Shown: positions 24,615 to 35,375, counted from the stretch's first letter. The stretch: 64,000 bases of DNA from Streptomyces hygroscopicus subsp. hygroscopicus (GCF_030269125.1 NZ_BSSM01000003.1:496001-560000), one strand, 5' to 3'. Numbers and translations are program-made. Notes: generated from the sequence alone by a model not told the origin.

Positions 24615-25601
24615 ATGACGTCAATCGCTGATGATCTGGGAAACCTCCTTGACGTCATTCAGCAGCCGGCGTGGGCGGTGGACGCCGATCACCGGGTGTC
24701 CTACGCCAATCCACCGGTTGCCGATCTCATGGGCTACGAGCGTCCCTCCGACCTGCTGGGCAGTGACGGCAGGCCCGCCGAGCACCGCCGCGCCGGGGAA
24801 CGGTGGCCCTCCTGCCCCCGCCGTCGCGGCACCCTGACCCACGCGGACGGCTCTCTTCTTCCGGTCGAGTGGTCCGTGATCTCCCTGGCCCGGCCGTGCG
24901 GCCTGGTCGCCGTGTACGTCTTCCACACCGGTGACGGCATCCCCACCGCCACCCGAGAGCCCAAGGTGGAAGAGACACAGCGGGCACTCGGCGCGCGGAT
25001 CGGCGCCGGCCGGCAACGCGCCGCCGCGAACGCGCTCCAGCACGGTGCCCAGGAACGGCTGACGTCACTGCTGCTCGGCCTGAACCTGGCTCGCGAGCAC
25101 CTCGGCGACGAAGCCGTCTCCTCCCGGGCGGCCACGCTGCTCGACGACGCGATCAGGGACGCCGAGGAGGCACTGGCCCAGGTGAGGGACGTCACGGCCG
25201 AGCTGTATCCGGGCCTGCTCCGGCTGCGCGGACTCCCGGCCGCGCTCGGCGCGCTCGCACAGCGGTGGCCGACGCCTGTCGGTATCGCCGGAAACCTGCG
25301 GGAACGGCTGCCGGACGCGGTGGAGATGCACACGTACTTCCTGGTCCGGGAAGCGCTCGACAGGGCGGTGCACGCGGCCCAGGCCAGCAGAGTGCAGGTC
25401 GTGACCGACCTCGATCTGGATCTGGTGGTCACCGTGGCGGACGACGGCGTCGCTGCCGACCCGAGACCGGACTCGGCGCACCTTGCGGCCATGGCCGACC
25501 GGGTGGCCGTACTGGGCGGGTCGCTCAGCGTGCGGCACGCGCCGGGGGAGGGCACCACCGTGTGTGCCGTCATACCCGTCCAGCCTCACAGCGACTTCTG
25601 A
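24615..25601 (+). CDS. PAS-domain histidine-kinase-like protein, probable pseudokinase
   Basis: A 328-residue protein, similar in layout to the 13506 kinase: PAS (5-105), HisKA_3-like dimerisation helix (125-200) and an ATP-domain fold (235-325). Key residues are changed. The canonical LHDGAQ reads LQHGAQ (141-146), so the phospho-His position is Gln and a His is shifted by one. The N-box TNAVKHA reads DRAVHAA (249-255) and lacks its Asn. G1 DDGIGG reads DDGVAA, and the G2 glycines are gone (HLAAMADR). It keeps dimerisation and PAS parts and probably acts as a sensor or partner without kinase activity. ATG 24615 follows GAAGGGG. Confidence 0.85.
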   Translation: MTSIADDLGNLLDVIQQPAWAVDADHRVSYANPPVADLMGYERPSDLLGSDGRPAEHRRAGERWPSCPRRRGTLTHADGSLLPVEWSVISLARPCGLVAVYVFHTGDGIPTATREPKVEETQRALGARIGAGRQRAAANALQHGAQERLTSLLLGLNLAREHLGDEAVSSRAATLLDDAIRDAEEALAQVRDVTAELYPGLLRLRGLPAALGALAQRWPTPVGIAGNLRERLPDAVEMHTYFLVREALDRAVHAAQASRVQVVTDLDLDLVVTVADDGVAADPRPDSAHLAAMADRVAVLGGSLSVRHAPGEGTTVCAVIPVQPHSDF

Positions 25602-25703
25602 GCCTGCCCCCGTGATGGCACCCGTTTCAGGGAAACCTGCTTTCCCAAAGTGGCGTGGTTTCGCAGACGTCGACCCGTACGGGCAAGGAATTTCTCACTA
25701 TGC

Positions 25704-25719
25704 CGTCAAATGACGGATG
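25704..25719. promoter_or_regulatory. Repeated near-palindromic box, copy 3 (upstream of the SsgA-like gene)
   Basis: Third exact copy of CGTCAAATGACGGATG, 61 bp before the start of the SsgA-like gene and 102 bp after the degenerate kinase. This is the copy closest to a start codon and best placed to control a promoter. Confidence 0.65.
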
Positions 25720-25780
25720 ACCGGCAGCGGTGCTTTGGACAGGCTGGGTCCCGTGGTCGTCAGGAGAGCGAACGGAGCAG

Positions 25781-26248
25781 ATGATGGACCAGCATCGTGA
25801 GCACGTGGCACGTCCGGCCGGCCCGACACCGAGCGGCGATCCTTCTGCCACGGTCCGTCATGAGATCTGGGTGTGGCTGGCCCCGGCCGGCACACTCCGT
25901 GTCCCCGTCCGGGCGCACCTCGACTACGACCGGTCCGATCCGCTGGCGGTGCGCGTCTCCTTCTTCCTTCCCCACCAGCGCCAGGTGACCTGGGTCTTCG
26001 CCCGGGACCTGCTCGCCGACGGACTCTACTTCCCCGTGGGTGCCGGGGACATCCACATGTCACCCGACGCCGCCTCGGCCGGCCGGAAGGCCCGCATCAC
26101 CCTGAGCCCGCCCTCCGGCGCCGTGCTCATCGAGGTGCGCAAGTCCGCCGTCCGCGACTTCCTGCGGGCCACCGAACGGCTGGTGCCCCGCGGGCAGGAG
26201 GACATCGATGTCGACGCGTTCCTCAGGGAGTGCCTCGGCGACGACTGA
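25781..26248 (+). CDS. SsgA-like sporulation/cell-division protein (SALP)
   Basis: A 155-residue protein of the SsgA-like family, which is restricted to morphologically complex actinobacteria and steers septation and spore maturation. Family patterns are HLDYDRSDPLAVRVSFFLP, VTWVFARDLLADGLYFPVGAGDIHMSP, and IEVRKSAVRDFLRATERLVPRGQE. The N-terminal 25 residues are a variable tail. ATG 25781 or the next codon at 25784 both fit the GGAG upstream. It is preceded by a copy of the repeated CGTCAAATGACG box, so it may answer to the same regulator as the degenerate kinase. Confidence 0.88.
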   Translation: MMDQHREHVARPAGPTPSGDPSATVRHEIWVWLAPAGTLRVPVRAHLDYDRSDPLAVRVSFFLPHQRQVTWVFARDLLADGLYFPVGAGDIHMSPDAASAGRKARITLSPPSGAVLIEVRKSAVRDFLRATERLVPRGQEDIDVDAFLRECLGDD

Positions 26249-26329
26249 ACCGGCCGTACGCATGACGGGAGTGTTCCTCACACGTTCATGTGATGCGAGA
26301 CCGGGCCGATGACACCAAGCTGGGCCTGA

Positions 26330-27870
<1,541 letters not shown>

Positions 27871-27944
27871 ACTCCACCGACTCGACCTCATCCGTCCCCG
27901 TGTCATCCCTCAGTCACGGACCTTCCAGGAAGAGAGCGCACGAC

Positions 27945-30293
27945 ATGACCGCATCCGAAGTCGACCCGACGCCGAATCCGCGGGACGGCGCCGTCGGCCG
28001 CTCAACCACCGGCGGAGACGGACCGGCCGACGACAAGCGGCCCCGCCACCGTTCCTATCACCACCCCGCAGCCGGCTGGGGCGCCGCCAAGAGCGTCGGC
28101 CGGGTGCTGATCAAGGAACGGGCGCTGTTCGACGGGCCCCGTGCCATCCACAAGATGAACCACGAGAACGGCGGCTTCGACTGTCCGGGCTGCGCCTGGC
28201 CGGACGACACGAAGGGCCTCAAGCTCGACATCTGCGAGAACGGCATCAAGCACGTCACCTGGGAGATGACGGCCAAGCGGGTCGGCGCCGACTTCTTCGC
28301 CCAGCACACCGTCGCGGAGCTGGACGAGTGGTCCGACTTCGCGCTGGAGGACCGGGGCCGGCTGACCGAGCCGCTGGTCTACGACGCGAGCAGCGACCGG
28401 TACGTGCCGATCACCTGGCAGGACGCCTTCGACCTGATCGGCCGCGAACTGCGGGCCCTGGCAAGCCCCGACGAGGCCGCCTTCTACACCTCGGGCCGGC
28501 TGAGCAACGAGGCGACGTTCCTCTACCAGCTGATGGCCCGCGAGTTCGGCACCAACAACCTGCCCGACTGCTCCAACATGTGCCACGAGGCCTCCGGCCG
28601 GGCGCTCCAGGCGGCGCTCGGCACCGGCAAGGGAACCGCCGACCTCAAGGACTGGGAGGCCGCCGACGCCCTGTTCATCATGGGTGTCAACGCCGCCTCC
28701 AACGCGCCCCGCATGCTCACCGCGCTCGCCGAGGCGTACCGCCGCGGCGCACAGATCGTGCACGTCAACCCGCTCGTCGAGGCCGCCGCGACCAGCACCA
28801 TCGTGCCGCACGAGTTCACCGACATGGCCCTGTTCAAGGCCACCCGCACCAGCACCCTCAACCTCCAGGTGCGCGCGGGCGGCGACATGGCCCTGCTGCG
28901 CGGCATCGCCAAGGCGGTCCTGGAGCAGAGCAGCACCGACCCCAAGGCGCTCGACAAGGAGTTCATCGAGCGCTACACGCAGGGCTTCGAGTCCTACCGC
29001 GCCCTGTGCGAGGCCACGTCCTGGGAGGAGCTGGAACAGCAGTCCGGTCTCACCCGGGCCGACATCCTCAAGGCCGCCGAGATCTACTCCCGCTCGGACC
29101 GCACCCTGATCAGCTGGTGCCTCGGCCTCACCCAGCACGAGCACGGCGTGGACACCGTACGTGAGATCGTCAACGTCCTGCTGCTGCGCGGCAACCTCGG
29201 CCGCGAGGGCGCCGGTCCCTCCCCGGTGCGCGGGCACAGCAACGTACAGGGCAACCGCACCTGCGGCATCGACCACCGGCCTCGACCGGAGTTCCTGGAC
29301 CGGCTCGCCGACGTCTGCCGTATCGACCCGCCCCGCGAACACGGCATGGACACCGTGGCCGCCATCGAAGCCATGAACCAGGGCCGGGTGAAGGTCTTCG
29401 TCGGCATGGGGGGCAACTTCGTGCTCGCCGCGCCCGACACCGCGTACACCGCCCAGGGCCTGCGCAACTGCGAGCTGACCGTGCACGTGAGCACCAAGCT
29501 CAACCGCAGCCACCTGGTGCACGGCCGGAAGGCGCTGATCCTGCCGTGCCTCGGCCGCACCGAGAAGGACCACCAGCGACGCGGGCCGCAGTCCGTCTCC
29601 GTCGAGGACTCCATGAGCATGGTGCACCTGTCGGCCGGCATGAAGAAGCCGGCCTCGCCGCACCTGCTCTCCGAGCCGGCCATCATCGCAGGCATGGCGC
29701 GCGCCACCCTCCCGGACAGCGGGACGCCCTGGGAGTCGTACATCGAGGACTACGACCGCATCCGCGACACCATGGCCCAAGTGCTGGACGGTTTCGAGGA
29801 CTTCAACCGCCGGGTGCGGCTCCCGCTGGGCTTCCGCATCAAGCAGCCCGCCCGCGAACTGGTCTTCCTCACTCCCTCGGGCCGCGCGGAGTTCTCGGCC
29901 GCGCCCCTGCCCGAGGCCCCTCCGCAGGACGACGTGCTGATCCTTCAGACCATGCGCAGCCACGACCAGTGGAACACCACGATCTACTCCGACAACGACC
30001 GCTACCGCGGCATCAGCAACCTGCGCACCCTCGTCCTCATGAACGGTGACGACATGCGCGCCCGCGGCATCAAGCCCGACGGCCTCGTCGACATCACGGC
30101 CACCGCCCGGGACGGCAGCAAGCGGTATCTCAAGCGCTACCGGGCGATCGAGTACAGCATGCCGCGGGGCTGCGCGGCCGGATACATGCCGGAGATGAAC
30201 GTGCTGATCGCGGCCAGTGACTACAGCCGGCAGAGCAACCAGCCCCTGATGAAGAACATCAAGGTGCGAGTCGCGCCCAGCCCCGAGGACTGA
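27945..30293 (+). CDS. Molybdopterin oxidoreductase, FdhF/YdeP family
   Basis: A 782-residue bis-MGD molybdoenzyme of the FdhF/YdeP type, related to formate dehydrogenase catalytic subunits. DCPGCAWPDD (Cys80, Cys83) and ICENG (Cys97) are the family's N-terminal Cys motifs. DCSNMCHEASGRALQ (209-222) marks the active-site region, with Cys213 where formate dehydrogenases carry Sec or Cys. Further cofactor patterns are GRLSNEATFLYQ, HVNPLVEAA, and SPVRGHSNVQGNRTCGI. ATG 27945 follows GGAAGAG. It is 8 bp from cydA, so electrons may pass to the bd oxidase through quinone; formate as the substrate is unproven. FdhD at 9531 is the likely activator. Confidence 0.92.
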   Translation: MTASEVDPTPNPRDGAVGRSTTGGDGPADDKRPRHRSYHHPAAGWGAAKSVGRVLIKERALFDGPRAIHKMNHENGGFDCPGCAWPDDTKGLKLDICENGIKHVTWEMTAKRVGADFFAQHTVAELDEWSDFALEDRGRLTEPLVYDASSDRYVPITWQDAFDLIGRELRALASPDEAAFYTSGRLSNEATFLYQLMAREFGTNNLPDCSNMCHEASGRALQAALGTGKGTADLKDWEAADALFIMGVNAASNAPRMLTALAEAYRRGAQIVHVNPLVEAAATSTIVPHEFTDMALFKATRTSTLNLQVRAGGDMALLRGIAKAVLEQSSTDPKALDKEFIERYTQGFESYRALCEATSWEELEQQSGLTRADILKAAEIYSRSDRTLISWCLGLTQHEHGVDTVREIVNVLLLRGNLGREGAGPSPVRGHSNVQGNRTCGIDHRPRPEFLDRLADVCRIDPPREHGMDTVAAIEAMNQGRVKVFVGMGGNFVLAAPDTAYTAQGLRNCELTVHVSTKLNRSHLVHGRKALILPCLGRTEKDHQRRGPQSVSVEDSMSMVHLSAGMKKPASPHLLSEPAIIAGMARATLPDSGTPWESYIEDYDRIRDTMAQVLDGFEDFNRRVRLPLGFRIKQPARELVFLTPSGRAEFSAAPLPEAPPQDDVLILQTMRSHDQWNTTIYSDNDRYRGISNLRTLVLMNGDDMRARGIKPDGLVDITATARDGSKRYLKRYRAIEYSMPRGCAAGYMPEMNVLIAASDYSRQSNQPLMKNIKVRVAPSPED

Positions 30294-30301
30294 TCCCGGC
30301 C

Positions 30302-31729
30302 ATGACGACAGCCGAGTCGCTCGCCCACCTGCCCGCCCTGGCCGCCGCCGCGGAACCCGCGCAACTGCTGCCCGCCCGCGAGCAGATGGCCTTCACCCTC
30401 GGGTTCCACATCATCCTGGTGCCCTTCGGCATCGCCCTGACCACGCTCATGCTCATCGCCCACCACCGGGGGCTGCGCAAGGGCGACGCCGAGGCGCTGC
30501 TGCTGGCCCGCCGCTGGTCGAAGGCGGCCGCCGTGCTGTTCGCGGTCGGCGCCATCACCGGCACCGTCCTCTCCTTCGAACTGGGCATCCTATGGCCCAG
30601 GTTGATGCGCGACTACGGCTCCGCCTTCGGCTTCCCTTTCGCGATCGAGGGCCTGTTCTTCTTCCTCGAAGCCATCTTCGTCTCCCTCTACATCTACGGC
30701 TGGGGCCGGATGCGGCCCTGGGCGCACTTCTGGACCGGCGTTCCCGTCTGTCTGGCGGGCATCGGCGGCACGGCCTCGGTGGTCGCCGCCAACGCCTGGA
30801 TGAACCAGCCCGGCGGCATCACCGTCGAACACGGAAAGGTGGTCGCCGTACGTCCCGCTGAGGTGTTCTTCAACGGCGCCTTCTGGCTGGAGTTCTGGCA
30901 CATGTTCCTCGCGGCGTACATCGTCGCCGGCTTCGTCGTGGCCGGGGTCTACGCGGTGGGCATGCTGCGCGGCCGGCGCGACCGCTACCACCGGGTGGGC
31001 TTCCTCACCGGATTCGTCACCGCCGCCTGCGCCCTGCCGCTGCAGATCCTCGTCGGGGACACCATCGCCCGGCAGGTCTTCGACGACGAGCCCGCGAAGT
31101 TCGCGTCGATCGAACTCCTGCCCGTCACCGGCTCCCACGTGCCCGAGACCCTGGGCGGCGCGCTGGTCGACGGCAAGGTGCGCTACGGCATCAAGGTGCC
31201 CGACATGGCGTCCTTGCTGGCCGGCTTCAAGCCGTCCACGACCATCAGGGGACTGGAGGCCGTCCCGGCCGACGTCCGGCCCGACGACGCACAGGCGAAC
31301 ATCGTCCACTGGGCGTTCGACGTCATGGTGGGCACCTCCTTCCTGATGCTCGCCGTCGTCCTGTGGTTCGGCTGGCTGTGGTGGCGGCGCCGCTCCCAAC
31401 TCACGGCCGGCCGTTGGTTCCTGCGGGTGGCCTCCGTATGCGGGCTCGTGGCGGTCGTCTGTCTGGAGAGCGGCTGGGTGGTGACCGAGGTCGGCCGCCA
31501 GCCCTGGATCGTCGTCGGTCACCTCCTCACCCGGGACGCGGTGGCGACCAAGGGTGACCTGTGGCCCTTCTTCGGCGCCGTACTCCTGATCTACCTGGTC
31601 GTCGGTGCCGCCGCCCTGTGGGTGCTGCGGTCCATGACCCGGCGCTGGCGACAACAGGGCGACGAAGCCGTGTCCGTGCCGTACGGGCCGGAACGCTTCG
31701 CCGGTACCAGCACGGGAAAGGCGTCCTGA
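30302..31729 (+). CDS. cydA: Cytochrome bd-type ubiquinol/menaquinol oxidase subunit I
   Basis: A 475-residue polytopic membrane protein that oxidises quinol and reduces oxygen to water. Heme and proton-path residues are visible: His36 in FTLGFHIILVPFG, Glu116 and Glu123 in AIEGLFFFLEAIF, His200 in EFWHMFLAAY, the quinol-loop Lys266/Glu271 in PAKFASIE, and GRQPW (398-402). The Q-loop is short, as in actinobacterial bd enzymes. ATG 30302 lies 8 bp after the FdhF-type gene and 1 bp separates it from cydB, a tight operon. This arrangement hints at a dedicated terminal oxidase for the upstream dehydrogenase, used at low oxygen or under stress. Confidence 0.93.
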   Translation: MTTAESLAHLPALAAAAEPAQLLPAREQMAFTLGFHIILVPFGIALTTLMLIAHHRGLRKGDAEALLLARRWSKAAAVLFAVGAITGTVLSFELGILWPRLMRDYGSAFGFPFAIEGLFFFLEAIFVSLYIYGWGRMRPWAHFWTGVPVCLAGIGGTASVVAANAWMNQPGGITVEHGKVVAVRPAEVFFNGAFWLEFWHMFLAAYIVAGFVVAGVYAVGMLRGRRDRYHRVGFLTGFVTAACALPLQILVGDTIARQVFDDEPAKFASIELLPVTGSHVPETLGGALVDGKVRYGIKVPDMASLLAGFKPSTTIRGLEAVPADVRPDDAQANIVHWAFDVMVGTSFLMLAVVLWFGWLWWRRRSQLTAGRWFLRVASVCGLVAVVCLESGWVVTEVGRQPWIVVGHLLTRDAVATKGDLWPFFGAVLLIYLVVGAAALWVLRSMTRRWRQQGDEAVSVPYGPERFAGTSTGKAS

Positions 31730-31730
31730 G

Positions 31731-32744
31731 ATGGCCGACCTGGTCGCGGTGTTCCTCTTCGTCGGGGTGATCGCCTACTGCGTCCTGGGCGGCGCCGACT
31801 TCGGGGCGGGGTTCTGGGACCTGATCGCGGGCGGGGCCGGCCGCGGCCGGGAGCCCCGCCGCCTGATCGACGACTCCCTCGGCCCCGTCTGGGAGGCCAA
31901 CCACACCTGGCTGATCTACTGCCTGGTCATGCTGTGGAGCGGCTTCCCGACCGCGTTCGCCGCGATGACGTCCACTCTGTACCTGCCTCTGGGGATCGCC
32001 GCACTCGGCATCGTGCTGCGCGGAGCCGGTTTCGCGTTCCGCAAGGCCTCGATCCGTACACCGGAACAGCGCGTGTACGGAGCGGTGTTCGCGCTGTCCT
32101 CGGTGCTCACGCCCTACTGTTTCGGCTCCGTCGCCGGTGCCCTGGCATCCGGGCGGGTGCCCACCCACGGCAACGGGAACGCCGTCACCAGCTGGCTGAA
32201 CCCGACCAGCGCCCTCGGCGGCGTGCTCGCCGTGTTGGCCTGCGCCTACCTCGCCGCCGCCTACCTGACGGTAGCCGCCCGGCAGCAGGCGGACCCCCAC
32301 CTGCTCCGCTACTTCCGCGACCGGGCAGTCGCCGCGGGCGCCGTCACCGGTGTCGTCAGCATCGCCGGCGTCTTCCTGCTGCGGGCGGACGCCCCCCGCC
32401 TGTTCCACCAGCTCAGCCACCGCGCGCTGCCTCTCGCGCTGCTCGCCGCGCTGTGCGGACTACTGGGCCTCGCCCTGCTGCGTGCCGAGCGCACCCGGGG
32501 CCTGAGGGCGACGGCGGCGGCGGCCGTCGCCCTCATCGTCAGCGGCTGGGGCGTGTCCCAGTACCCCTACATGCTCGGCACTCACCTCTCCCTCCAGGAC
32601 GCCGCGTCACCGGACGCCACCCTCTGGGTGCTCGTCGGCGTCGCCTGCGCGGCGGGCGTCGTCATCCTGCCGTCCCTGGTGCTGCTGTTCCGCGTCATGG
32701 ACCGCGCCGAGGCGGCGGAGCCCGCCGCGCCCGAGACGCCATGA
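31731..32744 (+). CDS. cydB: Cytochrome bd-type oxidase subunit II
   Basis: A 337-residue membrane protein with about eight hydrophobic segments. The N-terminus (CVLGGADFGAGFWDLIAGG) and LGPVWEANHTWLIY (46-59) are CydB signatures, and LRGAGFAFRKA fits the family. It pairs with CydA to form the integral-membrane oxidase. ATG 31731 begins 1 bp past the cydA stop, so both are co-translated. No cydC/cydD assembly transporter is present nearby; the genome must supply it elsewhere. The nhaA relic begins at its stop codon. Confidence 0.93.
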   Translation: MADLVAVFLFVGVIAYCVLGGADFGAGFWDLIAGGAGRGREPRRLIDDSLGPVWEANHTWLIYCLVMLWSGFPTAFAAMTSTLYLPLGIAALGIVLRGAGFAFRKASIRTPEQRVYGAVFALSSVLTPYCFGSVAGALASGRVPTHGNGNAVTSWLNPTSALGGVLAVLACAYLAAAYLTVAARQQADPHLLRYFRDRAVAAGAVTGVVSIAGVFLLRADAPRLFHQLSHRALPLALLAALCGLLGLALLRAERTRGLRATAAAAVALIVSGWGVSQYPYMLGTHLSLQDAASPDATLWVLVGVACAAGVVILPSLVLLFRVMDRAEAAEPAAPETP

Positions 32745-33115
32745 GCACGGGAACCCCGCGCCGAGGCCACCGCGCCGGGCGAGTTCCCGCGCACCGAGAC
32801 GGCCGGCGGGGCGGTCCTGCTGCTGGCCGTCGCCACGGCCCTCTCCTGGGCGAATGCCGACCTGCACGGGTACGCGAGGTTCTGGGGCACACCGGTGACC
32901 GTGAACGCCGGTGGACGGACACGGTCTGCTGCTGACCGCGCGCGGCTGGACCGACAGCGGTCTGATGACGTTCTTCTTCGTGGTGGGACTGGAGGCCCGC
33001 CGCGAGTTCGACATCCCGGGTCGCCGAGGACGTGGAGTCCGTCGACCTGAGCGGTGTGGCGGGCACTCCACCTTCTTCGCCAACGGGCGGCGGCTCTACG
33101 GCGCGAACACGTTGA
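32741..33115 (+). pseudogene. nhaA: NhaA Na+/H+ antiporter, internally deleted and frameshifted
   Basis: Traces of one nhaA gene. ETAGGAVLLLAVATALSWANADLHG and FWGTPVTVN (about 32797-32905) are the first membrane helix. After a one-base frame change, GLLLTARGWTDSGLMTFFFVVGLEARREFD (32920-33010) continues, as in NhaA. The sequence then jumps to EDVESVDLSGVAGTP-FFANGRRLYGAN (33020-33110), the C-terminal thioredoxin/DsbA-like tail of Streptomyces NhaA fusions. About 400 codons are missing between these parts. ATG 32741 overlaps the cydB stop. Confidence 0.78.
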
Positions 33116-33280
33116 GGGCAACGCGCGCTTCATACGGCGGCGACTCAGCGCTCGCCGGGGGCCCGGCCGTCTTCCGGCTCCGCAGTCTCCTCGCCCGCCG
33201 GGTTCCCGGTCTCCTCACCCGTCCGGTCCGGGAGGCGCCCTGCGTTGGTCTCCGTGCGTGCCGCGTGGGCATGCGTCTTC

Positions 33281-34183
33281 CTACTCGGCGGGCAGCAGCG
33301 TGAGCAGCTCACGCGCGTAGGCGAAGGACTCCTCCACCGTCTCCGCCTCGTACATCGTGTCCACCATGAAGTGGTCGATGCCCGTCGCGTCGTACACGGA
33401 GCGGATCGCCTCCGCCACCACAGGCACGCCCGTTCCCGCGGAGACGTTGACGCGCAGCACGGTGTCGACGTCAGCCGGCTCCCGCCCCGAGGACCGGGCC
33501 CACTCGTCGAGCAGTGCGCGCTGGGCGGCCAGGCCGTCGACGTCGACGTAGTCCGGGACCACGCACAGCGGCAGCCAGCCGTCCGCGCGCCGAGCGACCC
33601 GGCGCAGCGCCCGCTCGGAGAGCGCCCCCAGGAACACCGGGGGACGCGGCACCCCGGCCGGCTTGAGTGGCGCGTGGTGCCGCGGCACCGACAGCAGCGA
33701 CCCCGAGTACTCGGCGGGGTCCTCGGTCCACACGGATTCGAGCGCGTCGAGCAGTTCGTCCAGCAGCGCCCCGCGCCGGCCGAAGTCCCGGCCCGCCGCC
33801 TCGTACTCCTCCGGTGACCAGCCGATGCCGAAGCCGGCCAGCAGCCGTCCGCCGCTGATCAGGTCGATGGTGGTCAGCGCCCGAGCCAGTTGTACCGGCG
33901 GATACAGGGGCGCGATGAGCACATGGGAACCGAGGAGCACGCGTTCCGTCGCCGCGGCGGCCACTCCGAGGAGCACGAACGGGTCGGCGGCGGGGTTCAG
34001 CTCCGGCGGGATGGTGGTGCCCTGCCCGCCGTAGCCGACGCGGGGCTCCACCGCGGCCAGGTTGCGGTCCCCGACCCAGAGACTGGCGGCCCCTGCCCGC
34101 TCCACCTCCCGTGCGAACTCCGCGACCCGAGCGACCTCGAACGCCTGACGGTGGAACTGGGGAAGTGCGAATCCGATACGCAT
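33281..34183 (-). CDS. F420-dependent luciferase-like (LLM) oxidoreductase
   Basis: A 300-residue TIM-barrel protein of the LLM class, in the TIGR03619-like group probably using coenzyme F420. Visible patterns are WVGDRNLAAVEPRV, LLGSHVLIAPLYPPVQLARALTTIDLISGGRL, and GIGWSPEEYEAAGRDFGRRGALLDE. It catalyses a hydride transfer to an unknown substrate in the cytoplasm. The start at 34183 is the only Met before the first strand (MRIGFALPQFHR). It is convergent with the nhaA relic and has no operon partner. Confidence 0.88.
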   Translation of the reverse strand: MRIGFALPQFHRQAFEVARVAEFAREVERAGAASLWVGDRNLAAVEPRVGYGGQGTTIPPELNPAADPFVLLGVAAAATERVLLGSHVLIAPLYPPVQLARALTTIDLISGGRLLAGFGIGWSPEEYEAAGRDFGRRGALLDELLDALESVWTEDPAEYSGSLLSVPRHHAPLKPAGVPRPPVFLGALSERALRRVARRADGWLPLCVVPDYVDVDGLAAQRALLDEWARSSGREPADVDTVLRVNVSAGTGVPVVAEAIRSVYDATGIDHFMVDTMYEAETVEESFAYARELLTLLPAE

Positions 34184-34307
34184 GACTGCCTTCGCGGAGT
34201 GAGTTTGGAGGCCGGAAGCAGCCTACAACGAGAGGGACACCAGCCAAGTCATCATCGGAACACATGTGATGTCACTGGAGGTTGACGTTACATGCCCTTG
34301 TCCGTTG

Positions 34308-35123
34308 TCAGTCGAGCAGACCGGCGGGCTGCGGCGGGGGAGTCCCGCCGGCCAGCACCGTGGTCAGCCGCGGTGCCCCCAGCCGCACGGCGAGCCCGGT
34401 GGTGAGGTGGGAGGCGTCGGCGAGACCGCCGTTGACCAGGCTGATCGCGCTGTCGCCGGACGTCATGAGCGCCACGTCGAGCGACATGGTGAACGGCACG
34501 CCCTCCGTCGTCCCCTTCGCGACGACTGACAGGGCCTGCCGCGTGCCGTCACCCTCCGGCACCGGCAGGGAGGTGACCCGCACGTCTTCGGTCCTGCCGT
34601 CGGGCCGGACTGCGGTGAAGACCCCGCACTTCTGCGGCAGGGCGCCGAACCAGCTTCGTGCCGAGCGGAGTTCCGCGGCGGGGTAGGTACCCACCTCGTA
34701 GCGCAACCGGTTGCCGTTGTCGGCGTCGAACACGGCCACCGCCTGTGTGCCGGCGAGCGGTGTGCCGAGTACCCGGCCGCCGCTGAGCCGGTCCAGCAGC
34801 TGCTGGCAGGCGGCGGCGTACTCCTCGTGGGTGAGGCAGTCCTGGGTGTCCACCGTGCCCCGCAGCAGACCGTCGCGTCGGTCACCGGAGTCCTCGGCCT
34901 CGGTCCACTGGGACCCCAGGTACGCCTCCGTGAGGAGCGCGTGCCGCGCCTGCCGCGAGGTGAGGCTCACGGCAGGCGCGGCGGGGCCCGCCGCCCGGCC
35001 CTCCTGGTTGTTCCCGGCATTCGGCCGCCCTTGCCCCGCACCGGCGCAGGCCGCCGCGAACAGCGAGACGCCGACGGCGAGGGCGGCGACGTAGCCGAGG
35101 CGGTTCCGGCGTGGCATGGTCAT
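34308..35123 (-). CDS. Secreted lipoprotein with PknH-like sensor-type domain
   Basis: A 271-residue lipoprotein. The signal peptide has a short basic start, a hydrophobic run (YVAALAVGVSLFAAACAG) and a lipobox Cys, after which the mature protein is Gly/Ala/Asn-rich and then folded. The mature part resembles extracellular PknH-type sensor domains: three Cys (in TQDCLTHEE, YAAACQQLL, PQKCGVF) suit a disulfide. ATG 35123 is chosen as it lies 9 bp after AGAGGAG; the ATG at 35132 abuts that site. It is anchored to the outer face of the membrane. Function unknown. Confidence 0.75.
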   Translation of the reverse strand: MTMPRRNRLGYVAALAVGVSLFAAACAGAGQGRPNAGNNQEGRAAGPAAPAVSLTSRQARHALLTEAYLGSQWTEAEDSGDRRDGLLRGTVDTQDCLTHEEYAAACQQLLDRLSGGRVLGTPLAGTQAVAVFDADNGNRLRYEVGTYPAAELRSARSWFGALPQKCGVFTAVRPDGRTEDVRVTSLPVPEGDGTRQALSVVAKGTTEGVPFTMSLDVALMTSGDSAISLVNGGLADASHLTTGLAVRLGAPRLTTVLAGGTPPPQPAGLLD

Positions 35124-35375
35124 CCTGGTCATCTCCTCTGGTCCTCTTCCCTGCCCGAAGCCGCGGGACGTGCGGCGCGTTCACGGTCGTGCGACCCCCA
35201 TGCTGACGACACCGATCTGTCGGAGCATCACTCGATCAAGCGATTCACGGAGAGCCGGTACTCACAGGGGGTTTCACACGTGTGGGGCTCTCCCGACGGC
35301 TGCTGTGGGGGGCGGGTGCCACGCCCCCTTTCCCGTCTCATGGGGAGGGGACGCGTTCTCATGCCCGCCGCAGGG

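Noticed and set aside
28002..29963. 653-residue minus-strand open frame
   Set aside because: It is antisense to the FdhF/YdeP gene; no domain or start signal.
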